Translations under genes and position numbers: made by a program | The notes under the pieces: generated by a model | Told to the model about the DNA's origin: nothing | The model's input: only the letters and a program-made list of their open reading frames with translations | Database searches by the model: none | Part shown: positions 1-9,339 of the stretch, in pieces | Position numbering within the stretch: position 1 is the stretch's first letter | Layout of the letters: every line of letters begins with the position of its first letter | Source of the DNA: an uncultured Desulfuromonadales bacterium | Lineage (GTDB): Bacteria; Desulfobacterota; Desulfuromonadia; Desulfuromonadales; Geopsychrobacteraceae | DNA: 43,077 bases | NCBI GenBank assembly: GCA_945787335.1 | Contig: CALZHR010000193.1 | Span: 1-43,077, forward strand | Reading direction: 5' to 3'

Positions 1-1529
1 CCTGTGTCGGTTGCCATCGCGCCATCCACCAGCAGAAGGCCTGGCGTGGAAACAAGATTATCGTCGTCGAAACCTGTCTGCACTGCCATGATGATGGCGA
101 TTATCGCCAGTCGGTCCACGGAAAAAGTGTCTTTCTCGGCAATACCGATGCCCCGGCCTGTCACGACTGTCATCAGCTGCATGACATTCTGCCGCTCGCT
201 ATTGACCGGGAGAAACCGGCGGGATCAGAGCTCTCCGGGATCTGCATCTCCTGCCACGGCGATCGGGAGATGATGACCCGCCACCAGGTGGCCACGGCGG
301 TGGTCAGCAGCTTCGTCAACAGCTACCACGGCAAGAGTTATCGGCTCGGCTTCCCGGAGGATGCCGCCGGCTGCGCCGACTGCCACCGCGCTCACCTGGT
401 GCTGCCTCAGGAGGATCCGGCGTCAAGCCTGCATGCCGACAACCTGGTGCAGACCTGCGGCCGTTGTCATCCGGATGCCTCGCCGCTGTTCGTGCAGTTC
501 TATCCCCATGCCGATTACCATGACCGCGACAAGTACCCGCTGCTCTACTGGACCTACGTCGCCATGACCGCCCTGCTGGTGATCGTCTTCAGCGTCTTCT
601 GGTTCCATTCGCTGCTCTGGCTGTTCCGCGGCTTTGTCGAAACCCGCGAGAAACTGGCCGCTCAGGCCCGCGGCGAAGGGCACTTCGTGCCCCGGGCGAA
701 ACAGCAGTACCGGCGCTTTGGCAAACAGCACATCTTTTTCCACCTGCTGGTGATTATCAGCTTCCTTGGTCTGTCACTGACCGGCCTGCCGCTTAAATTC
801 AGTGATCAGGACTGGGCGCAAACCATGATGAGCTTTTTCGGCGGGGTGAAACTGGCCGGCCTGCTGCATCGTGGCTGCGCGGTGCTGACCTTCTACTATT
901 TCATCGCCGCGCTGCTGATGAGCTTCAATTTCCTCTTCATCAGCAAGAAGTTTGCCGGCAACTGGTGGCAGCGGCTGCTCGGCCCCGACTCGCTGCTGCC
1001 GAACCGGCGCGATTCGGAGGACGCGGTGAAAATGGCCCGCTGGTTCTGCTTCAAGGGGCCGAAGCCGACCTTCGAGCGCTGGACCTACTGGGAGAAGTTC
1101 GATTTCCTCGCGGTCTTCTGGGGCATGTTCGCCATCGGTGGCTCGGGGTTGATGCTCTGGTTCCCGGAGTTTTTTGGCGCTTTTCTGCCCGGCTGGATGT
1201 TCAATATCGCCACCATCGTCCATTCCGACGAGGCACTCTTAGCGACCGGTTTCATCTTCACCGTCCACTTCTTCAACACCCACCTGCGGCCGGAGAAGTT
1301 TCCGATGGATTTCGTCATTTTCAATGGCCAGATCTCCAGAGACGAATTCATCGAGGAGCGCGGCGACCAGTGGCGGCGCTATGAGCAGGCCGGCATCACC
1401 GAGCAGTTCCTGGTCGACAAACCGAGCGGGATCGCCTACGACTTTTTCTTCAAGGGATTCGGTTTTCTTGCGGTGTTTGTCGGGCTGGTGCTGGCATTTC
1501 TGATGATCCTGGCGTTTATTGGCGGCTGA
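1..1529 (+). CDS. Multihaem cytochrome c fused to cytochrome b-type membrane domain (5'-partial)
   Basis: Open from the left edge in the frame starting at base 3, so the N-terminus is missing. Six CxxCH c-haem motifs are visible (codons starting at 3, 75, 159, 243, 372 and 456: CVGCH, CLHCH, CHDCH, CISCH, CADCH, CGRCH). The rest is a membrane domain with about six hydrophobic segments and conserved His (HIFFH, LLHRGC, IVHSDE, VHFFNTH), as in the diheme cytochrome b of formate dehydrogenase gamma/HydC type. The family is known from Geobacter CbcL-like proteins, where periplasmic c-haems are joined to a quinone-reactive b domain. A role passing electrons between the menaquinone pool and periplasmic cytochromes is inferred. 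ATGs near 270 lie inside the haem domain and are not the start. The stop codon touches the stop of the convergent permease gene. The total number of haems is unknown because of the truncation. Confidence 0.85.
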   Translation, partial: CVGCHRAIHQQKAWRGNKIIVVETCLHCHDDGDYRQSVHGKSVFLGNTDAPACHDCHQLHDILPLAIDREKPAGSELSGICISCHGDREMMTRHQVATAVVSSFVNSYHGKSYRLGFPEDAAGCADCHRAHLVLPQEDPASSLHADNLVQTCGRCHPDASPLFVQFYPHADYHDRDKYPLLYWTYVAMTALLVIVFSVFWFHSLLWLFRGFVETREKLAAQARGEGHFVPRAKQQYRRFGKQHIFFHLLVIISFLGLSLTGLPLKFSDQDWAQTMMSFFGGVKLAGLLHRGCAVLTFYYFIAALLMSFNFLFISKKFAGNWWQRLLGPDSLLPNRRDSEDAVKMARWFCFKGPKPTFERWTYWEKFDFLAVFWGMFAIGGSGLMLWFPEFFGAFLPGWMFNIATIVHSDEALLATGFIFTVHFFNTHLRPEKFPMDFVIFNGQISRDEFIEERGDQWRRYEQAGITEQFLVDKPSGIAYDFFFKGFGFLAVFVGLVLAFLMILAFIGG

Positions 1530-2033
1530 TCAGGGCTGAGAACGCTCCATCAGCGCCTCGACCAGCAGACCGGTGGGGATTGCCAGCGCCAGGGTCACCA
1601 GCGCGCGGCCGAGAGAGAAGGGCCAGCCGAGAAAGCCGACCTCGATCGGGATCATCTGCAGCTTGACCGCGTAACTGGTCAGCACGATGGTCACCACCGC
1701 CCAGCGCGCCCCCTGCTTGTGGATGCTCATCAGCAGCGGAAAGATGATGTAGGCCGGCCCGATCAGCAGGGTGCCGCAGAGCGCGGCGATCAGCAAGCCT
1801 TTCAGTCCTCCTTCCCGCCCCAGCAGCCGGACGATCAGCTCGCGGCTGATCCAGACCTGCAGCAGGCCGACCAGGCCGAACACCGCGATGACCAACAGTA
1901 GCACCGAGGCGAAGGTGGTGGCACCGCTCTCCAGCGCCCGGCCGGCCCGCTCCGGTGCGACGCTAAGGGCCCAGAGGTAGAGGGCGACGGTTACCAGAAG
2001 CAGCCACTGGCTGCGAATCAGAGCGCGGATCAC
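1530..2033 (-). CDS. Half-size membrane permease, second of a tandem pair (PF03773/ArsP-like)
   Basis: A 167-residue, highly hydrophobic protein with about four or five membrane segments. The block VFGLVGLLQVWISREL followed by LLGREGG and a GTLLIGPAY turn matches the equivalent block of the gene just upstream, so the two look like the two halves of one permease. Full-length PF03773 permeases usually carry both halves in about 300-350 residues. The start is GTG at 2033, overlapping the preceding stop by four bases (GTGA). I see no Shine-Dalgarno, so translation is probably coupled. The substrate is unknown; the family includes organoarsenical exporters, but no arsenic gene lies nearby. The gene ends flush against the stop of the cytochrome gene, leaving no room for a terminator. 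Confidence 0.75.
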   Translation of the reverse strand: MIRALIRSQWLLLVTVALYLWALSVAPERAGRALESGATTFASVLLLVIAVFGLVGLLQVWISRELIVRLLGREGGLKGLLIAALCGTLLIGPAYIIFPLLMSIHKQGARWAVVTIVLTSYAVKLQMIPIEVGFLGWPFSLGRALVTLALAIPTGLLVEALMERSQP

Positions 2034-2512
2034 AACAGCAGCCCGAGCAGCAGGCCGCTGAGCATGGCGGCGAGGAAGCTGATGCCGTTGCGCAGCAGAG
2101 CGAAGCGGCTGCCGAAGACTTGCGCCTCGAACGGCAGGGTGATGATCCCGACCGAGATCCAGCTGAGGATAAAGGCGGCAATCGCCGGTGGCCAGGCGCC
2201 GGCGTGGAGCAGCGAACCGGCCAGGGGGTAGGCGGCCAGCGGCGGGCCGATGGAGATCGCCCCGGCAGAAGTGCCGATCAGCAATGCAAGCAGGCCGCTC
2301 GATTCACCCAGCCAGCGGCTGACCAGCTGCGGCGGGAGAAACTCCTGAAACAGCCCGACCAGGCCGAAGATCGCCACCAACAGCGGCAGCAGCTTCAGCA
2401 ACGACTGGCCGGCAACCTTCAGCGACAGCTGCACTTTCTGCCGGTTGCGCAGCAGCAACAGCAGGTAAGCGCTGCCGATCAGCAGCAGGTAGATGAAGCC
2501 AACAGAGGTCAT
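2030..2512 (-). CDS. Half-size membrane permease, first of a tandem pair (PF03773/ArsP-like)
   Basis: A 160-residue hydrophobic protein starting at ATG 2512. It has an N-terminal membrane helix, a short basic loop (RNRQKVQ), then the block VAIFGLVGLFQEFLPPQLV, LGESSGLLALLIG and AISIGPPLAAYPL. This block recurs in the downstream gene in the same order. The C-terminus ends in a Leu/Gly-rich helix. The two genes overlap by four bases and are surely co-transcribed. I infer a heterodimeric transporter made from separately encoded halves; the substrate is not evident. The start has no clear Shine-Dalgarno and lies about 90 bp from the divergent rubrerythrin promoter. Confidence 0.75.
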   Translation of the reverse strand: MTSVGFIYLLLIGSAYLLLLLRNRQKVQLSLKVAGQSLLKLLPLLVAIFGLVGLFQEFLPPQLVSRWLGESSGLLALLIGTSAGAISIGPPLAAYPLAGSLLHAGAWPPAIAAFILSWISVGIITLPFEAQVFGSRFALLRNGISFLAAMLSGLLLGLLL

Positions 2513-2601
2513 AAGCCAGGCCCGGGAACGTGTGTTTGATGCTTATGCAGTATCCTGCGCGAAAGGTTTTGCCGCAACCGTGATTTGAGCCAAAAGTGTC
2601 C

Positions 2602-2629
2602 TTGACAGTGGAAAACACTCCTGTATAAT
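2602..2629 (+). promoter_or_regulatory. Sigma-70 promoter of the reverse rubrerythrin gene
   Basis: TTGACA (2602-2607), 16 bp, TATAAT (2624-2629): both hexamers are perfect consensus. Transcription should begin near 2636, which excludes the upstream in-frame ATG at 2631 as the gene start. I could not identify a PerR-type or other operator with confidence. Confidence 0.85.
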
Positions 2630-2681
2630 CATGACCGTTTTAGTAACTAATCAAACCAATGAGAGAGAAGGAGTGGAACCG

Positions 2682-3233
2682 ATGAAGAAGTTTGTCTGTA
2701 CGATTTGTGGTTTTGTCCATGAGGGAGCCTGTGCTCCGGAAGCCTGCCCGCAGTGCCAGGCGCCGGCGTCAAAATTTACCGAGCAGAGCGCAACCGCGGC
2801 CCTGCAGTGGGCCGACGAGCACCGCATCGGCGTTGCCAGGGATGTCGATCCAGAGATTATCGAGGGGCTGAAGATGAACTTCACCGGCGAGTGCACCGAG
2901 GTCGGCATGTACCTGGCAATGAGCCGTCAGGCCGAGCGCGAAGGCTACCCGGAGATCGGCGAAGCCTACAAGCGGATCGCCTGGGAAGAGGCCGAGCACG
3001 CTGCGAAATTTGCTGAATTGCTCGGGGATGTGCTGGTCGCCGACACCAGGGCCAACCTGCAGGCCCGCGTCGACGCCGAGCATGGCGCCTGCCAGGGCAA
3101 GAAAGATCTGGCCACCAGGGCCAAGCAGCTGAACCTGGACGCCATCCACGACACCGTGCATGAAATGTGCAAGGACGAAGCACGCCACGGCGCGGCTTTT
3201 GCCGGGCTGCTGAAGCGCTATTTCGGCGCCTGA
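2682..3233 (+). CDS. Reverse rubrerythrin (N-terminal rubredoxin, C-terminal di-iron domain)
   Basis: A 183-residue cytoplasmic protein. Residues 1-35 form a rubredoxin-like iron site with Cys pairs at 6/9 and 22/25. The rest is a four-helix ferritin-like domain with di-iron ligands in GECTE (about 70), EEAEH (102-106) and DEARH (165-169). The rubredoxin-first order is that of reverse rubrerythrins, which reduce hydrogen peroxide (and in some species oxygen) using NAD(P)H-derived electrons in anaerobes. The start ATG at 2682 follows GAGAAGGAG and lies downstream of the promoter; the earlier ATG at 2631 precedes the predicted transcript. A terminator follows within 25 bp, so this is a single-gene unit. 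The electron donor is not encoded nearby. Confidence 0.93.
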   Translation: MKKFVCTICGFVHEGACAPEACPQCQAPASKFTEQSATAALQWADEHRIGVARDVDPEIIEGLKMNFTGECTEVGMYLAMSRQAEREGYPEIGEAYKRIAWEEAEHAAKFAELLGDVLVADTRANLQARVDAEHGACQGKKDLATRAKQLNLDAIHDTVHEMCKDEARHGAAFAGLLKRYFGA

Positions 3234-3254
3234 TCGAGGCACCCCGATAACCAC

Positions 3255-3291
3255 AAAAGGGCCGGTCGTGACAAAACGAACCGGCCCTTTT
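3255..3291. terminator. Bidirectional intrinsic terminator
   Basis: A perfect 12-bp stem (AAAAGGGCCGGT at 3255-3266, complement at 3280-3291) with a 13-base loop. The A-tract on one side and T-tract on the other make it work both ways: after rubrerythrin on the plus strand and after the SAP protein on the minus strand. Confidence 0.88.
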
Positions 3292-3311
3292 CTTTCACGT
3301 TAGACGATCAG

Positions 3312-3494
3312 CTATTTATCACAATCCCCCAACCACAGGCATTGATCCTGCCCGCAACGGTCGGAAAACAGGGTGTTGAAACACTGCGGATTTCCTTCCA
3401 TCTCCTGAATCGCGCGAATCAGTTCAATCTTTTTCAACTTGCCCGGCTTGACCCCGCGCTCCTTGGCAACCTCTTTCACCTGGTTCATGTTCAT
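3312..3494 (-). CDS. Small SAP-domain protein with Cys-bearing tail
   Basis: A 60-residue protein. Residues about 4-35 match the SAP/Rho N-terminal-like helix-extended-helix fold (VKEVAKERGVKPGKLKK, then IELIRAIQ), usually a nucleic-acid-binding module. The C-terminal 25 residues hold four Cys (CFNTLF, DRCGQDQC, GDC), a spacing that could bind a metal. ATG 3494 is chosen because AGGTGAGGAG precedes it; a GTG six codons earlier overlaps that ribosome site and is less likely. It is a monocistronic gene between a terminator and acnA, in a region typical of small uncharacterised Desulfuromonadales SAP proteins. DNA or RNA binding is inferred from the fold only. Confidence 0.8.
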   Translation of the reverse strand: MNMNQVKEVAKERGVKPGKLKKIELIRAIQEMEGNPQCFNTLFSDRCGQDQCLWLGDCDK

Positions 3495-3538
3495 TTTTAT
3501 CGTTCTCCTCACCTAATGTTTTTTGTCCGTCACTCAAG

Positions 3539-6190
<2,652 letters not shown>

Positions 6191-6237
6191 CGGCCTTCTC
6201 CTTGAGATGAGGGTCTGGTGGTTGGAGTATTTCTCTA

Positions 6238-6265
6238 ATTGTAACCAGATTCTCCCCAGGAGCAA
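6238..6265 (-). promoter_or_regulatory. Putative sigma-70 promoter of acnA
   Basis: Read on the minus strand: TTGCTC (6265-6260), 16 bp, TACAAT (6243-6238). It lies about 48 bp upstream of the acnA start codon. The -10 is good and the -35 moderate. Confidence 0.55.
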
Positions 6266-6316
6266 AAGCGCAGACCGTTTTTGTCGCTTCCGTCCGGTGG
6301 TTTTCGGTCCTTCTCG

Positions 6317-8098
6317 TTAGCCGCGCAGACCGCTCGGGCGTGGCAGCAGGATGGTAAAACAGCTCCCTTCGCCCGGCGTGCTGGTCACCCGCACTTCGCC
6401 GCGATGCGCCTGAACAACGTGCTTGACGATTGCCAGACCCAGACCGGTCCCGCCCAGATTGCGGCTGCGCGCCAGATCGACCCGGTAGAAGCGTTCGAAG
6501 AGCCGCGGCAGGTGCTCTTTGGCGATGCCGCAGCCGAAATCCTGGACACGAATGCTGATCTGCTCTTCGAGCTGGGCAACGTCGATGACCACCCGACTGT
6601 TTTCAGCGCTGTACTTGATGGCGTTGGTCAGCAGGTTAATGACCGCCTGCTCAAGCAGCGGCGGGTTGATCCGCGCCCGCAGCTTGGCCGGACAGAAGAT
6701 CTTCAGCTCGATCTGCCGTTTGGCGATCAGGCTCTCGCAGGCGGTTCGGGAACTTACCAGCACCGGCAGCAGCGGGGCGGTCTGCAACTCCCAGCTATCG
6801 GCGAGCACCCCCTGCTCGATTCGGGACAGGTCGAGCAGGTCTTCAACCAGGGCGTTGAGGCGTTCGCTTTGTTTAAAGATGATCCCGAGGAACCGCTTGC
6901 AGGCCTCGTCTTCGGCATCATCGAGCAGGGTTTCGACGGCGCCGCGGATCGCGGTGATCGGTGTTTTCAGCTCGTGGGAGACATTGGCGACAAAATCGCG
7001 CCGTACCGACTCGAGCTGGCGCAGCCGGGTCAGATCGTGAAGAACGATCAGCACCCCGATCCGCTCATCGACACTGCCGGTCAACGGGGTGGCCTGGACG
7101 TGCAGGTAGCGCTGCCGGGGGCCGTGCAGCACCAGCTCCTCCTCAAGCGGCTCCTGCAGATCGAGAGCCTGCTGTACGAAGCGCTGCAGGTCGGATTGGC
7201 GGATCACTTCCTGAATCGGCCGGCCCGGCTGGCGCTTGGAGGAGACGCCGAACAGCTCGGCGGCGGCCATGTTCAGGCGGATGACCCGCTCGTCGTTATC
7301 GACGGCGATAATCCCCTCGACCATGCAGCCGAGGATCGCTTCGATTTCGCTGCGCTGCTTGACTTCGCGCTCAATCCTCTCGGAGAGCTGCCGGGCCATC
7401 TGGTTCATCGCCGCGGCCAGCCGGCTGCTCTCTTCCGAGCCGGCTTCCTCGAGCAGCACGCTGAACTCGCCACGGGAGATCTGCTGCGCTCCGGCGGTCA
7501 TCTGTTCGAGGGGTCGACTGATCCGGCGTGACATCCACCAGCAGATCGGCGCGGCCAGCAGGGCGATCAACAGCCCACCGACCAGCATTTTCCAGTGGAT
7601 TACCCGGAAGGTCCGGTCGATGTCGGAGAGCGGCATCGCTGTGCGAACGCAGCCGAGCAACTGGCCGTCGACAGAGACCGGCAGGGCGACATACATCAGG
7701 GTCTGGCCGAGAGTCTGACTGAATCGGATCGAGAGCCCTTCGCGGCCGGTAAAAGCGGTGAGAATTTCCGGCCGCTGAGCATGATTATCCATCCGCAGCG
7801 GATCCTCATCGGAGTCGGCCAGCACCCGGCCATCGGCCAGGACCACAGTAATCCGCGTGGCCGACTTTTCTCCCAGGTTCTTGATCTGCTGGTTCAGCCA
7901 GACCTGATAATTCTTATTGAGCTGGCCGCTGATCTGCTCTATTACCAGCCGGGCGCGAGCGCTCAGGTCGCGGCTGGTCTGCTGGTAGTGGAAGCTGCGC
8001 AGCTCGGTCAGCACGAACCAGCTGACGGCCAGCAGCACCAGCAGGATCAGCAGCAGGAAAGAGGGATAAAGCTGCCAGATCAGCCGGCGGCGTTTCAC
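6317..8098 (-). CDS. phoR: Phosphate-regulon-type sensor histidine kinase PhoR
   Basis: A 593-residue inner-membrane kinase: TM1 at about 7-33, an extracytoplasmic sensor domain to about 168, TM2 at 171-189, HAMP to about 245, PAS at about 253-355 (GCMVEGIIAVDND), HisKA with phospho-acceptor His375 in VSHELKTP, and HATPase_c (NLLTNAIKYS, DFGCGIA, GGTGLGLAIVKH). The start is GTG 8098, overlapping the phoB stop by four bases (GTGA); an ATG at 8155 would lie deep inside phoB. The pair is probably translationally coupled, with PhoR controlling PhoB phosphorylation. No pstSCAB or phoU follows, so naming rests on domain order; another ligand is possible. Confidence 0.88.
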   Translation of the reverse strand: MKRRRLIWQLYPSFLLLILLVLLAVSWFVLTELRSFHYQQTSRDLSARARLVIEQISGQLNKNYQVWLNQQIKNLGEKSATRITVVLADGRVLADSDEDPLRMDNHAQRPEILTAFTGREGLSIRFSQTLGQTLMYVALPVSVDGQLLGCVRTAMPLSDIDRTFRVIHWKMLVGGLLIALLAAPICWWMSRRISRPLEQMTAGAQQISRGEFSVLLEEAGSEESSRLAAAMNQMARQLSERIEREVKQRSEIEAILGCMVEGIIAVDNDERVIRLNMAAAELFGVSSKRQPGRPIQEVIRQSDLQRFVQQALDLQEPLEEELVLHGPRQRYLHVQATPLTGSVDERIGVLIVLHDLTRLRQLESVRRDFVANVSHELKTPITAIRGAVETLLDDAEDEACKRFLGIIFKQSERLNALVEDLLDLSRIEQGVLADSWELQTAPLLPVLVSSRTACESLIAKRQIELKIFCPAKLRARINPPLLEQAVINLLTNAIKYSAENSRVVIDVAQLEEQISIRVQDFGCGIAKEHLPRLFERFYRVDLARSRNLGGTGLGLAIVKHVVQAHRGEVRVTSTPGEGSCFTILLPRPSGLRG

Positions 8099-8796
8099 GG
8101 CTCTGACCGAAAACGATAGCCGACGCCGCGCACGGTTTCGATGTAATGACCACATGGGCCGAGCTTCTTGCGCAGCCCGGCGATCTGCACGTCGACCGCC
8201 CGATCGGTAACCGCGTAGTCTTCACCGCGCACGGTATTGACAATCTGGTAACGGGTGAAGACCCAGCCGGGTCGGCTGGCCAGCGCGATCAGCACGCGGA
8301 ACTCGGTGTAGGTCAGCTCGACGTTGTCGCCAGCGACCTGAACCAGGTTGCGGCCGGGATGAATCCGCAACTCACCGAGCACCAGCTCTTCCGGGGTGGA
8401 GACCGACTCGCCCTCGGCGCGGCGCCGCAGGACGGTTTGGATGCGGGCCAGCAACACTTTGACGCTGAACGGCTTGGTGACATAATCATCCGCGCCCAGC
8501 TCCAGCCCCTGAACCACGTCCTGCTCTTCTCCCCGGGCGGTCAGCATGATGATCGGCAGCTGCGCGGTGGCCTCCTGCTGACGCAGCCGGCGACAGATTT
8601 CCAGACCGTCGATGCCGGGCAGCATCAGGTCGAGCAGCACCAGGTCGGGCAGCTTCTCGCTGATCTTCTGCAATCCCTCTTCGCCGCAGGCGGCACAGTC
8701 GACCTGGTATCCGGCTTTGACCAAATTGAAATGCAGCAGGGCAAGAATATCTTCTTCATCCTCGACAATCAGGACTGATTGTTTCTCTTCCGTCAT
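8095..8796 (-). CDS. phoB: PhoB/OmpR-family response regulator
   Basis: A 233-residue regulator. The receiver domain has acidic residues at 12-15, phospho-acceptor Asp56 (VLLDLMLPG) and Lys108 (YVTKPF). A winged-helix DNA-binding domain follows from about 130 (LTYTEFRVLIALASRPG, then RAVDVQIAGLRKKLG and the ETVRGVGYRF hairpin), typical of PhoB. It should bind DNA as a dimer after phosphorylation by the overlapping phoR. I found no convincing pho box in its own upstream region. The lack of pst genes leaves the physiological signal inferred. Confidence 0.9.
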   Translation of the reverse strand: MTEEKQSVLIVEDEEDILALLHFNLVKAGYQVDCAACGEEGLQKISEKLPDLVLLDLMLPGIDGLEICRRLRQQEATAQLPIIMLTARGEEQDVVQGLELGADDYVTKPFSVKVLLARIQTVLRRRAEGESVSTPEELVLGELRIHPGRNLVQVAGDNVELTYTEFRVLIALASRPGWVFTRYQIVNTVRGEDYAVTDRAVDVQIAGLRKKLGPCGHYIETVRGVGYRFRSEP

Positions 8797-8853
8797 TTAT
8801 AACCTCTCAATGTTCTTTTTATCCTTATCGGGTTGTAACATCTGCCGCATTTG

Positions 8854-8881
8854 TTAGTATTTTGTGAGCCAAATTCAACAA
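8854..8881 (-). promoter_or_regulatory. Possible promoter of phoB-phoR
   Basis: On the minus strand: TTGTTG (8881-8876), 16 bp, TACTAA (8859-8854), about 58 bp before the phoB ATG. Both hexamers are imperfect. The 8797-9031 gap also holds the cspA leader and is AT-richer than the flanks; no other clear motif was seen. Confidence 0.35.
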
Positions 8882-9031
8882 CACACGAATGGTTACCTAC
8901 ATAAAGATAACGTAAACAACGCGTAATTGGTTGATTGTTTTAACAAATTGACGTTGTTTTCACGGTTTCTCTGTGCTGGAAGCGAAAGATCTTGTTTTGG
9001 TTGCCCTCGCATAATAACAAGGAGTGGAAGC

Positions 9032-9232
9032 ATGGCTGAAGGTATTGTCAAGTGGTTCAATGATGCAAAAGGGTTCGGATTCATCGAGCAGGAAAACGGT
9101 CCCGATGTCTTTGTTCATTTCTCTGCAATCCAGATGGAAGGCTTCAAGTCTCTGGCTGAAGGCGACCGGGTGAAATTTGATGTGATTCAGGGAGATAAGG
9201 GTCCACAATCATCCAACGTAATGAAAGCGTAA
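9032..9232 (+). CDS. cspA: Cold-shock domain protein
   Basis: A 66-residue CspA-family single-stranded nucleic-acid-binding protein. It starts with [10 protein letters not shown] and has RNP1 (KGFGFI, residues 13-18) and RNP2 (VFVHF, residues 26-30); the five-strand OB fold length is normal. ATG 9032 has AAGGAG at 9019-9024. Such proteins melt RNA secondary structure as chaperones or antiterminators. It is a single gene, with a hairpin and then a strong terminator downstream. Many csp genes occur per genome, so the symbol is only the family name; whether it is cold-induced cannot be read from sequence. Confidence 0.93.
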   Translation: MAEGIVKWFNDAKGFGFIEQENGPDVFVHFSAIQMEGFKSLAEGDRVKFDVIQGDKGPQSSNVMKA

Positions 9233-9243
9233 GTTGACTGTAA

Positions 9244-9268
9244 CTGCCGATAGCGCAAATATCGGCAG
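9244..9268 (+). other. Hairpin in the cspA 3' untranslated region
   Basis: A perfect 9-bp stem, CTGCCGATA (9244-9252) and TATCGGCAG (9260-9268), with a 7-base loop, 11 bases after the cspA stop. There is no following T-tract, so it is not a terminator by itself. It could protect the 3' end of the mRNA. Confidence 0.5.
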
Positions 9269-9295
9269 CTGATAAGCATATTCTGAGGGTAAACC

Positions 9296-9336
9296 AAAAA
9301 AGCTCCGCAGCGGATCAGGCTGCGGAGCTTTTTTTC
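9296..9336. terminator. Bidirectional intrinsic terminator between cspA and the pseudokinase gene
   Basis: An 11-bp GC-rich stem (AGCTCCGCAGC at 9301-9311, complement at 9319-9329) with a 7-base loop, flanked by five A on the left and seven T on the right. It serves cspA (plus) and the pseudokinase gene ending at 9340 (minus). Confidence 0.92.
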
Positions 9337-9339
9337 TTG

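Noticed and set aside
4-273. An 89-codon open frame at the left edge
   Set aside because: It lies in a different frame from the haem-bearing sequence and has no domain; the CxxCH motifs show that the frame starting at base 3 is coding.
2631-2681. N-terminal extension of the rubrerythrin from ATG 2631
   Set aside because: It begins before the predicted transcript start, and the rubredoxin domain begins at the later ATG behind a good ribosome site.
6281-7531. A 416-codon open frame antisense to phoR
   Set aside because: The kinase motifs on the minus strand are complete; this frame has no domain or ribosome site.
8797-9031. A pho box before phoB
   Set aside because: No pair of CTGTNAY-like direct repeats at 11-bp spacing could be found.
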